Of a stretch of DNA of 12,094 nucleotides, positions 1 through 5,971 are shown in pieces. The DNA lies in NCBI GenBank assembly GCA_001003205.1, contig LCOU01000004.1, positions 1-12,094 on the forward strand, given 5' to 3'. This stretch comes from Parcubacteria group bacterium GW2011_GWA2_47_8b (lineage in GTDB: Bacteria; Patescibacteriota; Minisyncoccia; UBA6257; WO2-44-18). Every line of letters starts with the position of its first letter. Position 1 is the first letter of the stretch. The position numbers were made by a program, and so were the translations under genes. The notes beneath the pieces were generated by a model, which searched no databases, was not told the origin of the DNA, and saw only the letters and a list, made by a program, of their open reading frames with translations.

Positions 1-137
1 TCAGGGTCGTTAACTACTTGTTCCAAAAATTTTCCGGTATCAAAATGAATGAAGTTTTTGGTCCAAGCCAAAAGATTTGCCTGCGTCCCCTTCCCCGAAC
101 CGGGCGGGCCGTAAATTACCACAACTTTTTTCGCCAT
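1..137 (-). CDS. adk: Adenylate kinase-like nucleoside monophosphate kinase, N-terminal part (cut by window edge)
   Basis: Only the first 45 codons are present; the gene runs off the left edge. Adenylate kinase converts ATP and AMP to two ADP in the cytoplasm. The translation starts MAKKVVVIYGPPGSGKGTQA, a short beta strand followed by a Walker A loop of the adenylate kinase type at residues 10-18. It continues to FDTGKFLE at residues 32-39, which aligns with the STGDMLR motif of the AMP site. Thr34 and Gly35 of that motif are kept, but the Arg that contacts AMP (Arg36 in E. coli) is Glu39 here. adk after secY is the classic end of the spc operon, which supports the name. The gene seems to have its own promoter just upstream and no Shine-Dalgarno sequence. 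A related nucleotide kinase with another specificity cannot be excluded from this fragment. Confidence 0.85.
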   Translation of the reverse strand, partial: MAKKVVVIYGPPGSGKGTQANLLAWTKNFIHFDTGKFLEQVVNDP

Positions 138-143
138 AGGAAA

Positions 144-152
144 ATTATAGCA
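144..152 (-). promoter_or_regulatory. Extended -10 promoter for adk, placed for a leaderless transcript
   Basis: On the minus strand this reads TGCTATAAT, a perfect extended -10 element (TG, one base, then TATAAT). No good -35 hexamer lies upstream, which is common for extended -10 promoters. Transcription would start about seven bases after the hexamer, at or next to position 137, the A of the adk ATG. The mRNA would then have little or no leader. This is inferred from sequence only. Confidence 0.55.
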
Positions 153-202
153 CAAAATATATTGCGCGCTGCGCCGCTCCTTTTGCCTCTCCGAAACCCA
201 GG

Positions 203-224
203 CCCTGCCTGCCGGCAGGCAGGG
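203..224. repeat. Perfect 22-bp GC-rich palindrome in the secY-adk spacer
   Basis: The left half is CCCTGCCTGCC and the right half is its exact reverse complement, with the centre between 213 and 214; pairing fails at 202/225. There is no T-tract on either side, so it is not an intrinsic terminator. I associate CCTGCC/GGCAGG palindromes of this kind with highly repeated intergenic elements in Parcubacteria genomes, but copy number cannot be seen in one window. Confidence 0.75.
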
Positions 225-242
225 AGTCGGTTTGCTAGGACC

Positions 243-1517
243 CTACTTTAGTCCCTCGTACTCACGCAAAGTAAGTTCTGAATCAAGCTGTTTGACGGTC
301 TCCAGCGCCACCGAAACAACGATTAAAAGCGCGGTGCCGCCAATAGTCAGAGTCGCGACGCCAGTCAAAAGCTGGGTAATGTTAGGCAAAATTGCAATTA
401 ATCCGAGAAAGATTGCCCCGAACAAAGTAATGCGGTGAGTTAACTTGCTTAAAAATTCTCCTGACGGTTCGCCGGGGCGGATGCCCGGAATAAAACCTCC
501 ACTTTGTTGGAGATTTTTGGCAATTTCCTTCGGATTAAAAGTAATTGCGGTGTAGAAGTAAGTAAACATCACTACTAGAGCGAAATAGATAATGCTGTAC
601 AGAACCTGATTGTTCAACAATTGGTTTACGCTGTTTTGTACGCTAACCGAAAGATCGGGAGAAAAAATCGCAATTAGCTGTCCGAAAAACTGAGGGAAAA
701 GCATAATAGAAATGGCAAAAATGATGGGGATAACGCCAGCCTGGTTGATTTTTAACGGTAAATAGCTGGCCACTCCCCCGTAAACGCGATTGCCCCGGAT
801 CCGCTTGGCATACGAAACCGGAACCCTGCGCTCGCCTTGGTTCATAAATACCACGCCGGCGATAATCACAACGCTTAAAACCGCAAAGGCAATATAAGAC
901 GTTACCTGGGCAGGATTAAAATTAACAATCGCGTTGCGAATGGCCACCGGTAAGCTACCGACAATGCCCGCAAAAATTATCAAAGAAACTCCGTTGCCGA
1001 TTTTTTGCTCCGTAATAAGCTCACCAATCCAAGTCAGAACCATGGTGCCGGCCGTCACAATCAAAACATTAAGAAGCAAGCCACCCGTTGAAAGCTGGCC
1101 CAACACGCCCTGGCTGGTCAAAAGATTTAAAAATCCGTAACCCTGTAAAGCCGCAAGCGGAACTGTCAGATATCGTGAGTAACGATTGAATTTTACCCGA
1201 CCGGCCGCCCCTTCCTCATAGTAAATGGCTTTTATTGACGGGAATATCATCGTCAGAAGTTGCATTATGATTGTGGCGGTGATATACGGCCCCACGCCAA
1301 GCAAGGCAATGGAAAGATTGGATAAGCCACCGCCGGAAAAAATGTTCAAGAAACCGAGAATCTGGTTGGAATTGAGAAGCTGGCTCAAACGCACCGAGTC
1401 AATGCCAGGAATCGGGATGTTGGCAAGAATCCTGAAAGCCACAAGTCCCAGCAAAACAAAAAAGATTTTTCTGCGAAGGTCAGGAATTTTAAATATTTGC
1501 AAAATTTTATTTGTCAT
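243..1517 (-). CDS. secY: Protein translocase subunit SecY
   Basis: SecY forms the protein-conducting channel of the Sec translocon in the cytoplasmic membrane, together with SecE and usually SecG. The 424-residue product is of normal length and has about ten hydrophobic segments. Visible hallmarks are the first membrane helix near residues 18-34, the plug and second helix region with SGGGLSNLSIALLGVGPYIT at 61-80, the cytoplasmic loop GERRVPVSYAKR at 228-239, LPLKINQAGVIPIIFA at 253-268, the loop GFIPGIRPG at 341-349, and the last helix around GGTALLIVV at 393-401. The ATG follows the rplO stop after one base (TAA T ATG). An AAGGTG lies a few bases upstream, but it is part of the rplO coding end. 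It is the last gene of the uninterrupted cluster. Confidence 0.98.
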   Translation of the reverse strand: MTNKILQIFKIPDLRRKIFFVLLGLVAFRILANIPIPGIDSVRLSQLLNSNQILGFLNIFSGGGLSNLSIALLGVGPYITATIIMQLLTMIFPSIKAIYYEEGAAGRVKFNRYSRYLTVPLAALQGYGFLNLLTSQGVLGQLSTGGLLLNVLIVTAGTMVLTWIGELITEQKIGNGVSLIIFAGIVGSLPVAIRNAIVNFNPAQVTSYIAFAVLSVVIIAGVVFMNQGERRVPVSYAKRIRGNRVYGGVASYLPLKINQAGVIPIIFAISIMLFPQFFGQLIAIFSPDLSVSVQNSVNQLLNNQVLYSIIYFALVVMFTYFYTAITFNPKEIAKNLQQSGGFIPGIRPGEPSGEFLSKLTHRITLFGAIFLGLIAILPNITQLLTGVATLTIGGTALLIVVSVALETVKQLDSELTLREYEGLK

Positions 1518-1518
1518 A

Positions 1519-1914
1519 TTAATTCACCTTGCCGCCGGCTACTTCTATTTTCGCCTTGGCTGATTTAGAAACGGGCAGACCCGAAACAGTTAGGGCCTTC
1601 TTAATTTCCCCACCGCCAAGAATCTTCATTTTTTCCCCTAAAATCTCCGCGTTGATAATTCCATCTTTGGCATATTTTTCCAAATCACCGACGTTTAAAA
1701 CCCCCAGCTTGAGACTGGTTGGCTTGTTTTTAAGTCCGCGCAGTTTTGGCAAGCGTTGAATATAGTCACGCTCCGCCGGGCGCATACGCCGTCCGGCGCG
1801 GGACTTTTGCCCTTTCTGTCCCTTACCCGAAGTCGTGCCTCGTTTGCCTCCGCGTCCCACGCGAGTTTTTTTATCTTTCAACGGATGTTGCGGTTGTAGT
1901 TGATGTAATTGCAT
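1519..1914 (-). CDS. rplO: 50S ribosomal protein L15
   Basis: L15 is a late-assembling protein of the large subunit that binds 23S rRNA through a long basic N-terminal arm. At 131 residues it is somewhat shorter than the usual 144 or so. The N-terminal arm shows VGRGGKRGTTSGKGQKGQKS at residues 19-38, the glycine-rich rRNA-binding stretch, followed by RMRPAERDYIQRLPKLRG at 43-60 where most bacteria have a GFEGGQ-type motif. I associate this variant with CPR bacteria. The globular domain contains LKLGVLNVGDLEK. It directly follows rpsE (TGA T ATG, one spacer base); rpmD, normally between them, is absent. Confidence 0.96.
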   Translation of the reverse strand: MQLHQLQPQHPLKDKKTRVGRGGKRGTTSGKGQKGQKSRAGRRMRPAERDYIQRLPKLRGLKNKPTSLKLGVLNVGDLEKYAKDGIINAEILGEKMKILGGGEIKKALTVSGLPVSKSAKAKIEVAGGKVN

Positions 1915-1915
1915 A

Positions 1916-2377
1916 TCAAACTTTTAATTTCTTAAGCGCCTCTATCGTAGCCAACGCGTTTGTCAGTTTGTTCGGTGTACGCCCAAGACACTTGGCAGTC
2001 GCGTCTTTTACACCCGCCAACGAAAGTACAACACGAACGGCTCCCCCGGCTTTCAAACCGTGACCGTTAACCGCCGGTTTAATTTTGACGCGGGCGGCGC
2101 TGAACTTGGCCTCCACCTCGTGCGGAATCGTTCGGCCGCGCAAGGAAACCGTCATAAAATTTTTCTGAGCGTCGTGCTTGGCCTTTGAAACAGAGGCCGC
2201 GACGTCTAATCCCTTGCCGATGCCGATGCCTACCCTCCCCTTCTCGTCACCGAGCACCACGGTAGCGCGAAAACGGAATCTTTTTCCGCCCGCCACCACG
2301 CGCGTAACACGCCGAAGGTCCAACACTTTGTCTTTAAAACCTGGCGGATTTTGTTCTCTTGGTTTTCTGTTATACAT
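1916..2377 (-). CDS. rpsE: 30S ribosomal protein S5
   Basis: S5 sits on the back of the small subunit near the mRNA entry side and contributes to decoding accuracy. The 153-residue product has the two expected parts. The N-terminal dsRNA-binding-like domain has RVTRVVAGGKRFRFRATVV from residue 23, then GDEKGRVGIGIGKG at 43-56 and TIPHEV at 83-88. The C-terminal domain has VKIKPAVNGHGLKAGGAVR around 97-115 and AGVKDATAKCLG at 121-132. Only four bases separate its start from the rplR stop. There is no Shine-Dalgarno motif; the upstream bases are A/T-rich. Confidence 0.97.
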   Translation of the reverse strand: MYNRKPREQNPPGFKDKVLDLRRVTRVVAGGKRFRFRATVVLGDEKGRVGIGIGKGLDVAASVSKAKHDAQKNFMTVSLRGRTIPHEVEAKFSAARVKIKPAVNGHGLKAGGAVRVVLSLAGVKDATAKCLGRTPNKLTNALATIEALKKLKV

Positions 2378-2381
2378 ACAT

Positions 2382-2741
2382 TTATAATTTCAGCCCCGCC
2401 TCGCGAGCTCCTTCAGCAACCGCTTTTACGCGGCCGTGGTATTTATACTGCGCTCGGTTGAAAATAGCGACTTTAACACCAAGCTTTTTGGCCTTCTGAG
2501 CAAGTAATTCGCCGATGGCTTTCGCAGTAACGGTTTTTTTCTGGCTGTTTTTGGCAACCTCTCTACTGGAGGCGGCCGCCATAGTGTGCCCCTTGGCGTC
2601 ATCTATCAGCTGGGCATAAGTATACTTGTTGCTGCGGAAAACGGACAGCCGTGGTTTTTCGGCAGTTCCAATAATTCGCGCACGATTGCGTTTCTGTCTT
2701 AATTCCCTGTTTAAATTTTTTCTAAAAATTTTGGTTTTCAT
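2382..2741 (-). CDS. rplR: 50S ribosomal protein L18
   Basis: L18 binds 5S rRNA and helps to attach it, with L5, to the large subunit in the central protuberance. The product has 119 residues, the normal length. It shows the basic N-terminus with RQKRNRARIIGTAEKPRL, the PRLSVFRSN strand at residues 30-38, and the C-terminal signature YKYHGRVKAVAEGAREAGL at 99-117. The usual FDRGG before YKYHG is FNRAQ here, a modest departure. A 28-base spacer separates it from rplF, with no clear regulatory structure. Confidence 0.97.
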   Translation of the reverse strand: MKTKIFRKNLNRELRQKRNRARIIGTAEKPRLSVFRSNKYTYAQLIDDAKGHTMAAASSREVAKNSQKKTVTAKAIGELLAQKAKKLGVKVAIFNRAQYKYHGRVKAVAEGAREAGLKL

Positions 2742-2769
2742 GCTGTTGAACTACCACGTCACCGAATCA

Positions 2770-3324
2770 CTAGGCAGCGGCCGCCCCGGTGCCTGCAACC
2801 TTTTTGCCGGCCTTGCGGCGGATCACTTCCCCGCGGTAGTGAATACCCTTTCCTTTGTACGGCTCCGGCGGCCTTATTTTTCTAATCTTGGCTGCCGCCT
2901 CACCAACAAGCGCCTTATCAATTCCGGAAATTTTAATGGCATTTTTTTCAATGGAAATCTTGATACCAGCCGGCGCATTGTACTTGACCGGATGAGTAAA
3001 ACCGACTGTTAAGACCAGATTCGCCCCGTCCATCACTGCCTTAAAGCCAATGCCCTCCAATTCTAACACCTTCACAAAGCCCGCGCTGACACCTTGGACG
3101 GCATTTTTGGCCAAAGAAACGTTTGTCCCGATATTTAACCTCCCCTGTCTGACGTCTTGATTTGTCTTAAAGGACAACTTGCCATCGGTTATTTCGGCGC
3201 TCACGTAAGGCAGAATCGGCACCGAAAGCTTGCCCTCCTTGCCGGAAAATTCCAAAACCGGGCCGTTAATCTTTGCTTCTACGCCCTGGGGTATTACTAA
3301 AGGTTTTTTTGCTAATTTAGACAT
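2770..3324 (-). CDS. rplF: 50S ribosomal protein L6
   Basis: L6 lies near the stalk base and the sarcin-ricin loop, where elongation factors bind. I place the start at 3324, giving 184 residues that begin MSKLAKKPLVIP, matching the family start MSRIGKKPI. A farther upstream ATG at 3339 would add five residues and overlap rpsH. With the chosen start the rpsH stop is followed by one base and the ATG (TAA C ATG). The conserved C-terminal motif PPEPYKGKGIHYRGEVIRRK is complete, and the protein ends in a short Ala/Gly-rich tail (GTGAAAA). Confidence 0.96.
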   Translation of the reverse strand: MSKLAKKPLVIPQGVEAKINGPVLEFSGKEGKLSVPILPYVSAEITDGKLSFKTNQDVRQGRLNIGTNVSLAKNAVQGVSAGFVKVLELEGIGFKAVMDGANLVLTVGFTHPVKYNAPAGIKISIEKNAIKISGIDKALVGEAAAKIRKIRPPEPYKGKGIHYRGEVIRRKAGKKVAGTGAAAA

Positions 3325-3325
3325 G

Positions 3326-3709
3326 TTACCAAATTTCAAATAATAGCTGTCCGCCCAATTTCTGCTTCCTGGCTTCGTGGGAAGCCATAATCCCCTTCGG
3401 GGTGGAAACTACCGCGATGCCGTATCCCTGTTTAACTTTTTTAAAATCCCTGTATCCGCCAAAAAGCCGACGTGACGGCGTGCTTAAGAATTTGACGCCG
3501 TTGATTGCGCCGCGGCCATCCTCGGCGTACTTCAACTTTACTTCAATAATGCGCTTGGGTAGCCGTCCTTTTTTGGCAACGCTTTCCACATACTTGCTTT
3601 TGCCCAAAACTTCGGCCACCGCGAAATCCATCTCCGAATAGGGCACTTTGATTAAGGCCTTCTTAGCTTGCTGGGCATTTTTAATTTGTGTTAGTAAATT
3701 TGTATACAT
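3326..3709 (-). CDS. rpsH: 30S ribosomal protein S8
   Basis: S8 binds the central domain of 16S rRNA and is an early assembly protein; in E. coli it also represses the spc operon, which cannot be judged here. The product has 127 residues and starts MYTNLLTQIKNAQQAKK, equivalent to the D-x-LTRIRNG region of the family. The most conserved part is GIAVVSTPKGIMASHEAR at residues 97-114, followed by GGQLLFEIW at the C-terminus. The upstream spacer (31 bases) to rpsN is A/T-rich and lacks a Shine-Dalgarno motif. Confidence 0.96.
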   Translation of the reverse strand: MYTNLLTQIKNAQQAKKALIKVPYSEMDFAVAEVLGKSKYVESVAKKGRLPKRIIEVKLKYAEDGRGAINGVKFLSTPSRRLFGGYRDFKKVKQGYGIAVVSTPKGIMASHEARKQKLGGQLLFEIW

Positions 3710-3740
3710 ATAGGACTTATTAGATTTATTGGTCTTATAA

Positions 3741-3926
3741 TCACCAGCTTGATTTTTTTACACCCGGAATTTCTCCTCGGCCGGCCAACTCGCGGAAGCA
3801 AATGCGACAAATACCGAACGTGCGCATAAATCCCCTCTTGCGGCCGCAACGAAAACACCGTCTGACGATACGGGTAGAAAATTTCGGCGGTTTTTGCGAA
3901 CGAGCTACGACAGATTTTTTAGCCAT
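3741..3926 (-). CDS. rpsN: 30S ribosomal protein S14, zinc-binding (type Z) form
   Basis: S14 is in the head of the small subunit. I place the start at 3926 (MAKKSVVARSQK), giving 61 residues, the exact length of the short zinc-binding form. An in-frame ATG at 3959 would add eleven residues that do not fit the family. The zinc ligands are Cys24, Cys27, Cys40 and Cys43 (CFRC and CRIC), followed by FRELAGRGEIPGVKKSSW, the standard C-terminus. Its first eight bases overlap the end of rplE, so translation of the two is probably coupled. Confidence 0.97.
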   Translation of the reverse strand: MAKKSVVARSQKPPKFSTRIVRRCFRCGRKRGFMRTFGICRICFRELAGRGEIPGVKKSSW

Positions 3927-4431
3927 GTTTTTGAGCAGCTTTTTGCATTGGAATTCCAAGCTGTTTATAAAATTCGGCGGCAGCTTCGCGGCTCTTTAAA
4001 TTCTTGGGAACCACGGTTATTTCCACGCCAAAGTTAGTCTTGGAATTTTCGGGAGCAATCTCCGGAAAAACCAAGTGGTCTTTAATCCCGAAAGACAGGT
4101 TGCCGCGCTGGTCAATACTTTTGGGACTGATACCGCGGAAATCTCTGACACGCGGCAAAACCACTTTGGTAACTTTGTTTAAGAATTGTATCATTCTTTT
4201 TCGGCGCAAAGTTGCCTGTAAGCCAACTACCGTGCCTTCGCGCAGTTTGAAACCGGAAATAGAGTTAATCGCGGAGCGCAATTTCGGTTTTTGGCCGGTG
4301 ATACTGGAAAATTCGCTGACGATTGACGGCAAAATTTTGTCGGCAAAATTCGGCTGGCCGGAAAGCCGTCCAATGCCGGTACTAACCACTATTTTCTCCA
4401 GTTGAGTTTGTTGATTTTCGGTCTTGTTCAT
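3919..4431 (-). CDS. rplE: 50S ribosomal protein L5, N-terminally shortened
   Basis: L5 binds 5S rRNA in the central protuberance and touches the P-site tRNA. I place the start at 4431 (MNKTENQQTQLEKIVVSTGIG), giving 170 residues. This leaves a five-base gap to rplX; an ATG at 4464 would overlap rplX by 28 bases. Conserved parts are ITGQKP at residues 44-49, SGFKLREG at 59-66, LPRVRDFRG at 92-100 and HLVFPEI at 119-125. Compared with E. coli L5, about 20 residues of the N-terminal helix before VEKI are missing. I recall this short form from Parcubacteria. The C-terminal QKAAQKHG is a small extension that overlaps the rpsN start. Confidence 0.95.
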   Translation of the reverse strand: MNKTENQQTQLEKIVVSTGIGRLSGQPNFADKILPSIVSEFSSITGQKPKLRSAINSISGFKLREGTVVGLQATLRRKRMIQFLNKVTKVVLPRVRDFRGISPKSIDQRGNLSFGIKDHLVFPEIAPENSKTNFGVEITVVPKNLKSREAAAEFYKQLGIPMQKAAQKHG

Positions 4432-4436
4432 AATAT

Positions 4437-4748
4437 TTAAATCTCCGTATTGCACTTTTTGCACTGACGAGATTTCGTCTTGCTTTGTTCGTTGACTTTA
4501 TAAGCGATACGGGTTGCTTTCTTGCAGTTAGGACAAAATAGCATAACTTTTGAAATATACAAAGGCCGCGGCAGAGTAATAATTTGCCCTTTCTCTCCCT
4601 GCTTTTTCGGACGCGAATGCTTCTTGAAAAGATTCTGCCCCTCAATTAAAACGGTATTTTCGCGCACGTTAACGCCCAAAACCTTGCCGGTCTTGCCGTT
4701 ATCTTTTCCCGAAATTATTTGTACTGTGTCGCCTTTGTGTATTTTCAT
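4437..4748 (-). CDS. rplX: 50S ribosomal protein L24
   Basis: L24 starts assembly of the large subunit and lies near the exit of the peptide tunnel. The 103-residue product opens with a KOW motif (KGDTVQIISGKDNGKTGKVL, residues 5-24). The centre has HSRPKKQGEKGQI. The C-terminal part contains two CxxC pairs, Cys72/Cys75 and Cys96/Cys99, that probably bind zinc; this is a known form of bacterial L24. Nine bases separate it from the rplN stop. AGGC lies 8-11 bases before the ATG, a weak Shine-Dalgarno match at best. Confidence 0.96.
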   Translation of the reverse strand: MKIHKGDTVQIISGKDNGKTGKVLGVNVRENTVLIEGQNLFKKHSRPKKQGEKGQIITLPRPLYISKVMLFCPNCKKATRIAYKVNEQSKTKSRQCKKCNTEI

Positions 4749-4757
4749 GTTTTTTGC

Positions 4758-5126
4758 CTAAAGCAGCTCTTCCGCCATTGAAGCAATGCTTTCAAAACCT
4801 TTTTCTTTTACTTCGCGCGGCAATGGCCCGAAAACGCGGGTTCCCCGCGGCTCCCTTTTGTCATCAATTAAAACCACGGCATTGTCATCAAAGCGAATGT
4901 AGGAACCGTCGCTCCGACGCATTGCCTTTCTCTGGCGGACGATAACGGCTTTAACAACGTCCTTTTTCTTGATGGCTTTGCGAGGCTCGGCAATCTGCAC
5001 GGAAGCAACGATAACGTCGCCAACCTCGGCGTAGCGCCGGCGGCTGCCACCCAAAACCCTAAAGCACCGGACTGTCCTGGCCCCAGAATTATCGGCAACT
5101 TTTAAAATGGATCGTTCTTGAATCAT
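4758..5126 (-). CDS. rplN: 50S ribosomal protein L14
   Basis: L14 lies on the subunit interface of the large subunit and forms an intersubunit bridge. The product has 122 residues, the invariant family length. It begins MIQERSILKVADNSGAR (VADNSGAR at 10-17) and contains RRYAEVGDVIVASVQ, VVKAVIVRQRK, IRFDDNAVVLID and the C-terminal TRVFGPLPREV. Nothing is unusual. The rpsQ stop is five bases upstream. Confidence 0.98.
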   Translation of the reverse strand: MIQERSILKVADNSGARTVRCFRVLGGSRRRYAEVGDVIVASVQIAEPRKAIKKKDVVKAVIVRQRKAMRRSDGSYIRFDDNAVVLIDDKREPRGTRVFGPLPREVKEKGFESIASMAEELL

Positions 5127-5131
5127 AATTT

Positions 5132-5374
5132 TTAATCAACTTTGGCAATAATTTTCCAACGCTTATCTTTGGAAATCGGCCGAGTTTCTTCAATAACAAC
5201 CTTGTCCCCTACTTTGTAGGCCTTATTTTCATCGTGGGCTTTGAACCTGTTTGTTACTTTGAAATATTTCAAATACTTCGGGTGTTTTTTCATATACGTG
5301 ACGGCCACTACGGCAGTTTTCTGCATCTTATCGGACACCACTACCCCTTGAAGTTTTCTGTGTTTATTTTCCAT
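5132..5374 (-). CDS. rpsQ: 30S ribosomal protein S17
   Basis: S17 is a primary 16S rRNA-binding protein of the small subunit with an OB fold. The 80-residue product shows LQGVVVSDKMQKTAVVAV at residues 8-25, HPKYLKYFKVTNRFKAHDE at 31-49, and VGDKVVIEETRPISKDKRW at 55-73, the typical order of strands. The start codon lies inside the end of rpmC, an 11-base overlap, and no Shine-Dalgarno sequence precedes it. This suggests that the same ribosomes translate both. Confidence 0.97.
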   Translation of the reverse strand: MENKHRKLQGVVVSDKMQKTAVVAVTYMKKHPKYLKYFKVTNRFKAHDENKAYKVGDKVVIEETRPISKDKRWKIIAKVD

Positions 5375-5555
5375 GGATGAAAGTTAAAATACGCGCGATT
5401 GTTTTTTTGACCTTTTGGATTTCTTTTACGTTTTTAACCTTGCCGGCGGCTAAATCGGTCTTGAGATTCCACAAACGATCGCGATGTTCCATCAAGTTCC
5501 GCTTCAACTCCCCGACCGGCTTATTTTTTAATTGTTCCAGTTCGTTTTTTTTCAT
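5364..5555 (-). CDS. rpmC: 50S ribosomal protein L29
   Basis: L29 is a small two-helix protein near the tunnel exit of the large subunit, part of the docking area for nascent-chain factors. The 63-residue product has LKRNLMEHRDRLWNLKTDLA and, after a short turn, VKEIQKVKKTIARILTFI, matching the family pattern of an N-terminal helix with an LxxL-type core and a second helix ending in K-I-A-R-I-x-T. It starts one base after the rplP stop (TAA T ATG) and overlaps rpsQ. Confidence 0.95.
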   Translation of the reverse strand: MKKNELEQLKNKPVGELKRNLMEHRDRLWNLKTDLAAGKVKNVKEIQKVKKTIARILTFIHGK

Positions 5556-5556
5556 A

Positions 5557-5967
5557 TTATTTGGAAATTACTCTTGTCCGGAGCGGCAATTTGTGGCCGG
5601 CAAGGCGCAGAGCCTCCTTGGCAATTTCCGGCTTGACGCCGTCCATTTCAAACAAAACCCTGCCCGGCTTCACCGGAAAAACGTAATGGTCCACGCTACC
5701 CTTGCCGCCTCCCATGGTGATTTCCGGGGGACGTTTAGTTATCGGTTTGTCTGGAAAAATCCTTATCCAAACCTTACCCTCTCTTTTAATAAAATTGCTG
5801 ATGGTGCGCCGCGCGGCCTCTATCTGGCGGGAGTTAACCCAGGCGGCGGTTTCCGCTTTCAACCCAAAAGACCCGAAGGAAAGTTTGGTTCCTCTGGTTT
5901 CTACCAGCCGGCCGAGTGATCGGCCTTTTTGCCATTTTCTATGTTTTACTTTTTTGGGCACTAACAT
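5557..5967 (-). CDS. rplP: 50S ribosomal protein L16
   Basis: L16 organises the A-site tRNA region of the large subunit close to the peptidyl transferase centre. I place the start at 5967 (MLVPKKVKHRK), giving 136 residues, as usual for the family; an ATG at 5985 adds six residues and overlaps rpsC. Hallmarks are SRQIEAAR at residues 46-53, KVWIRIFPDKP at 65-75, MGGGKG at 85-90, KPGRVLFEMDG at 100-110 and EALRLAGHKLP at 118-128. Residues 14-29 (KGRSLGRLVETRGTKL) differ somewhat from the common KGxxKG pattern. Confidence 0.97.
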   Translation of the reverse strand: MLVPKKVKHRKWQKGRSLGRLVETRGTKLSFGSFGLKAETAAWVNSRQIEAARRTISNFIKREGKVWIRIFPDKPITKRPPEITMGGGKGSVDHYVFPVKPGRVLFEMDGVKPEIAKEALRLAGHKLPLRTRVISK

Positions 5968-5971
5968 AAGT

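Noticed and set aside
203..224. Palindrome as an intrinsic terminator of secY
   Set aside because: No T-run follows on either strand and the perfect palindrome leaves no natural loop.
3325..3339. Longer start of rplF
   Set aside because: The family N-terminus begins at the ATG at 3324; the longer form would overlap rpsH.
3927..3959. Longer start of rpsN
   Set aside because: The added residues do not match S14, and the shorter form has the exact 61-residue length of the zinc type.
4382..4645. Minus-strand open frame of 87 codons in another frame across rplX and the rplE start
   Set aside because: It overlaps two clear ribosomal genes in a shifted frame and has no protein features of its own.
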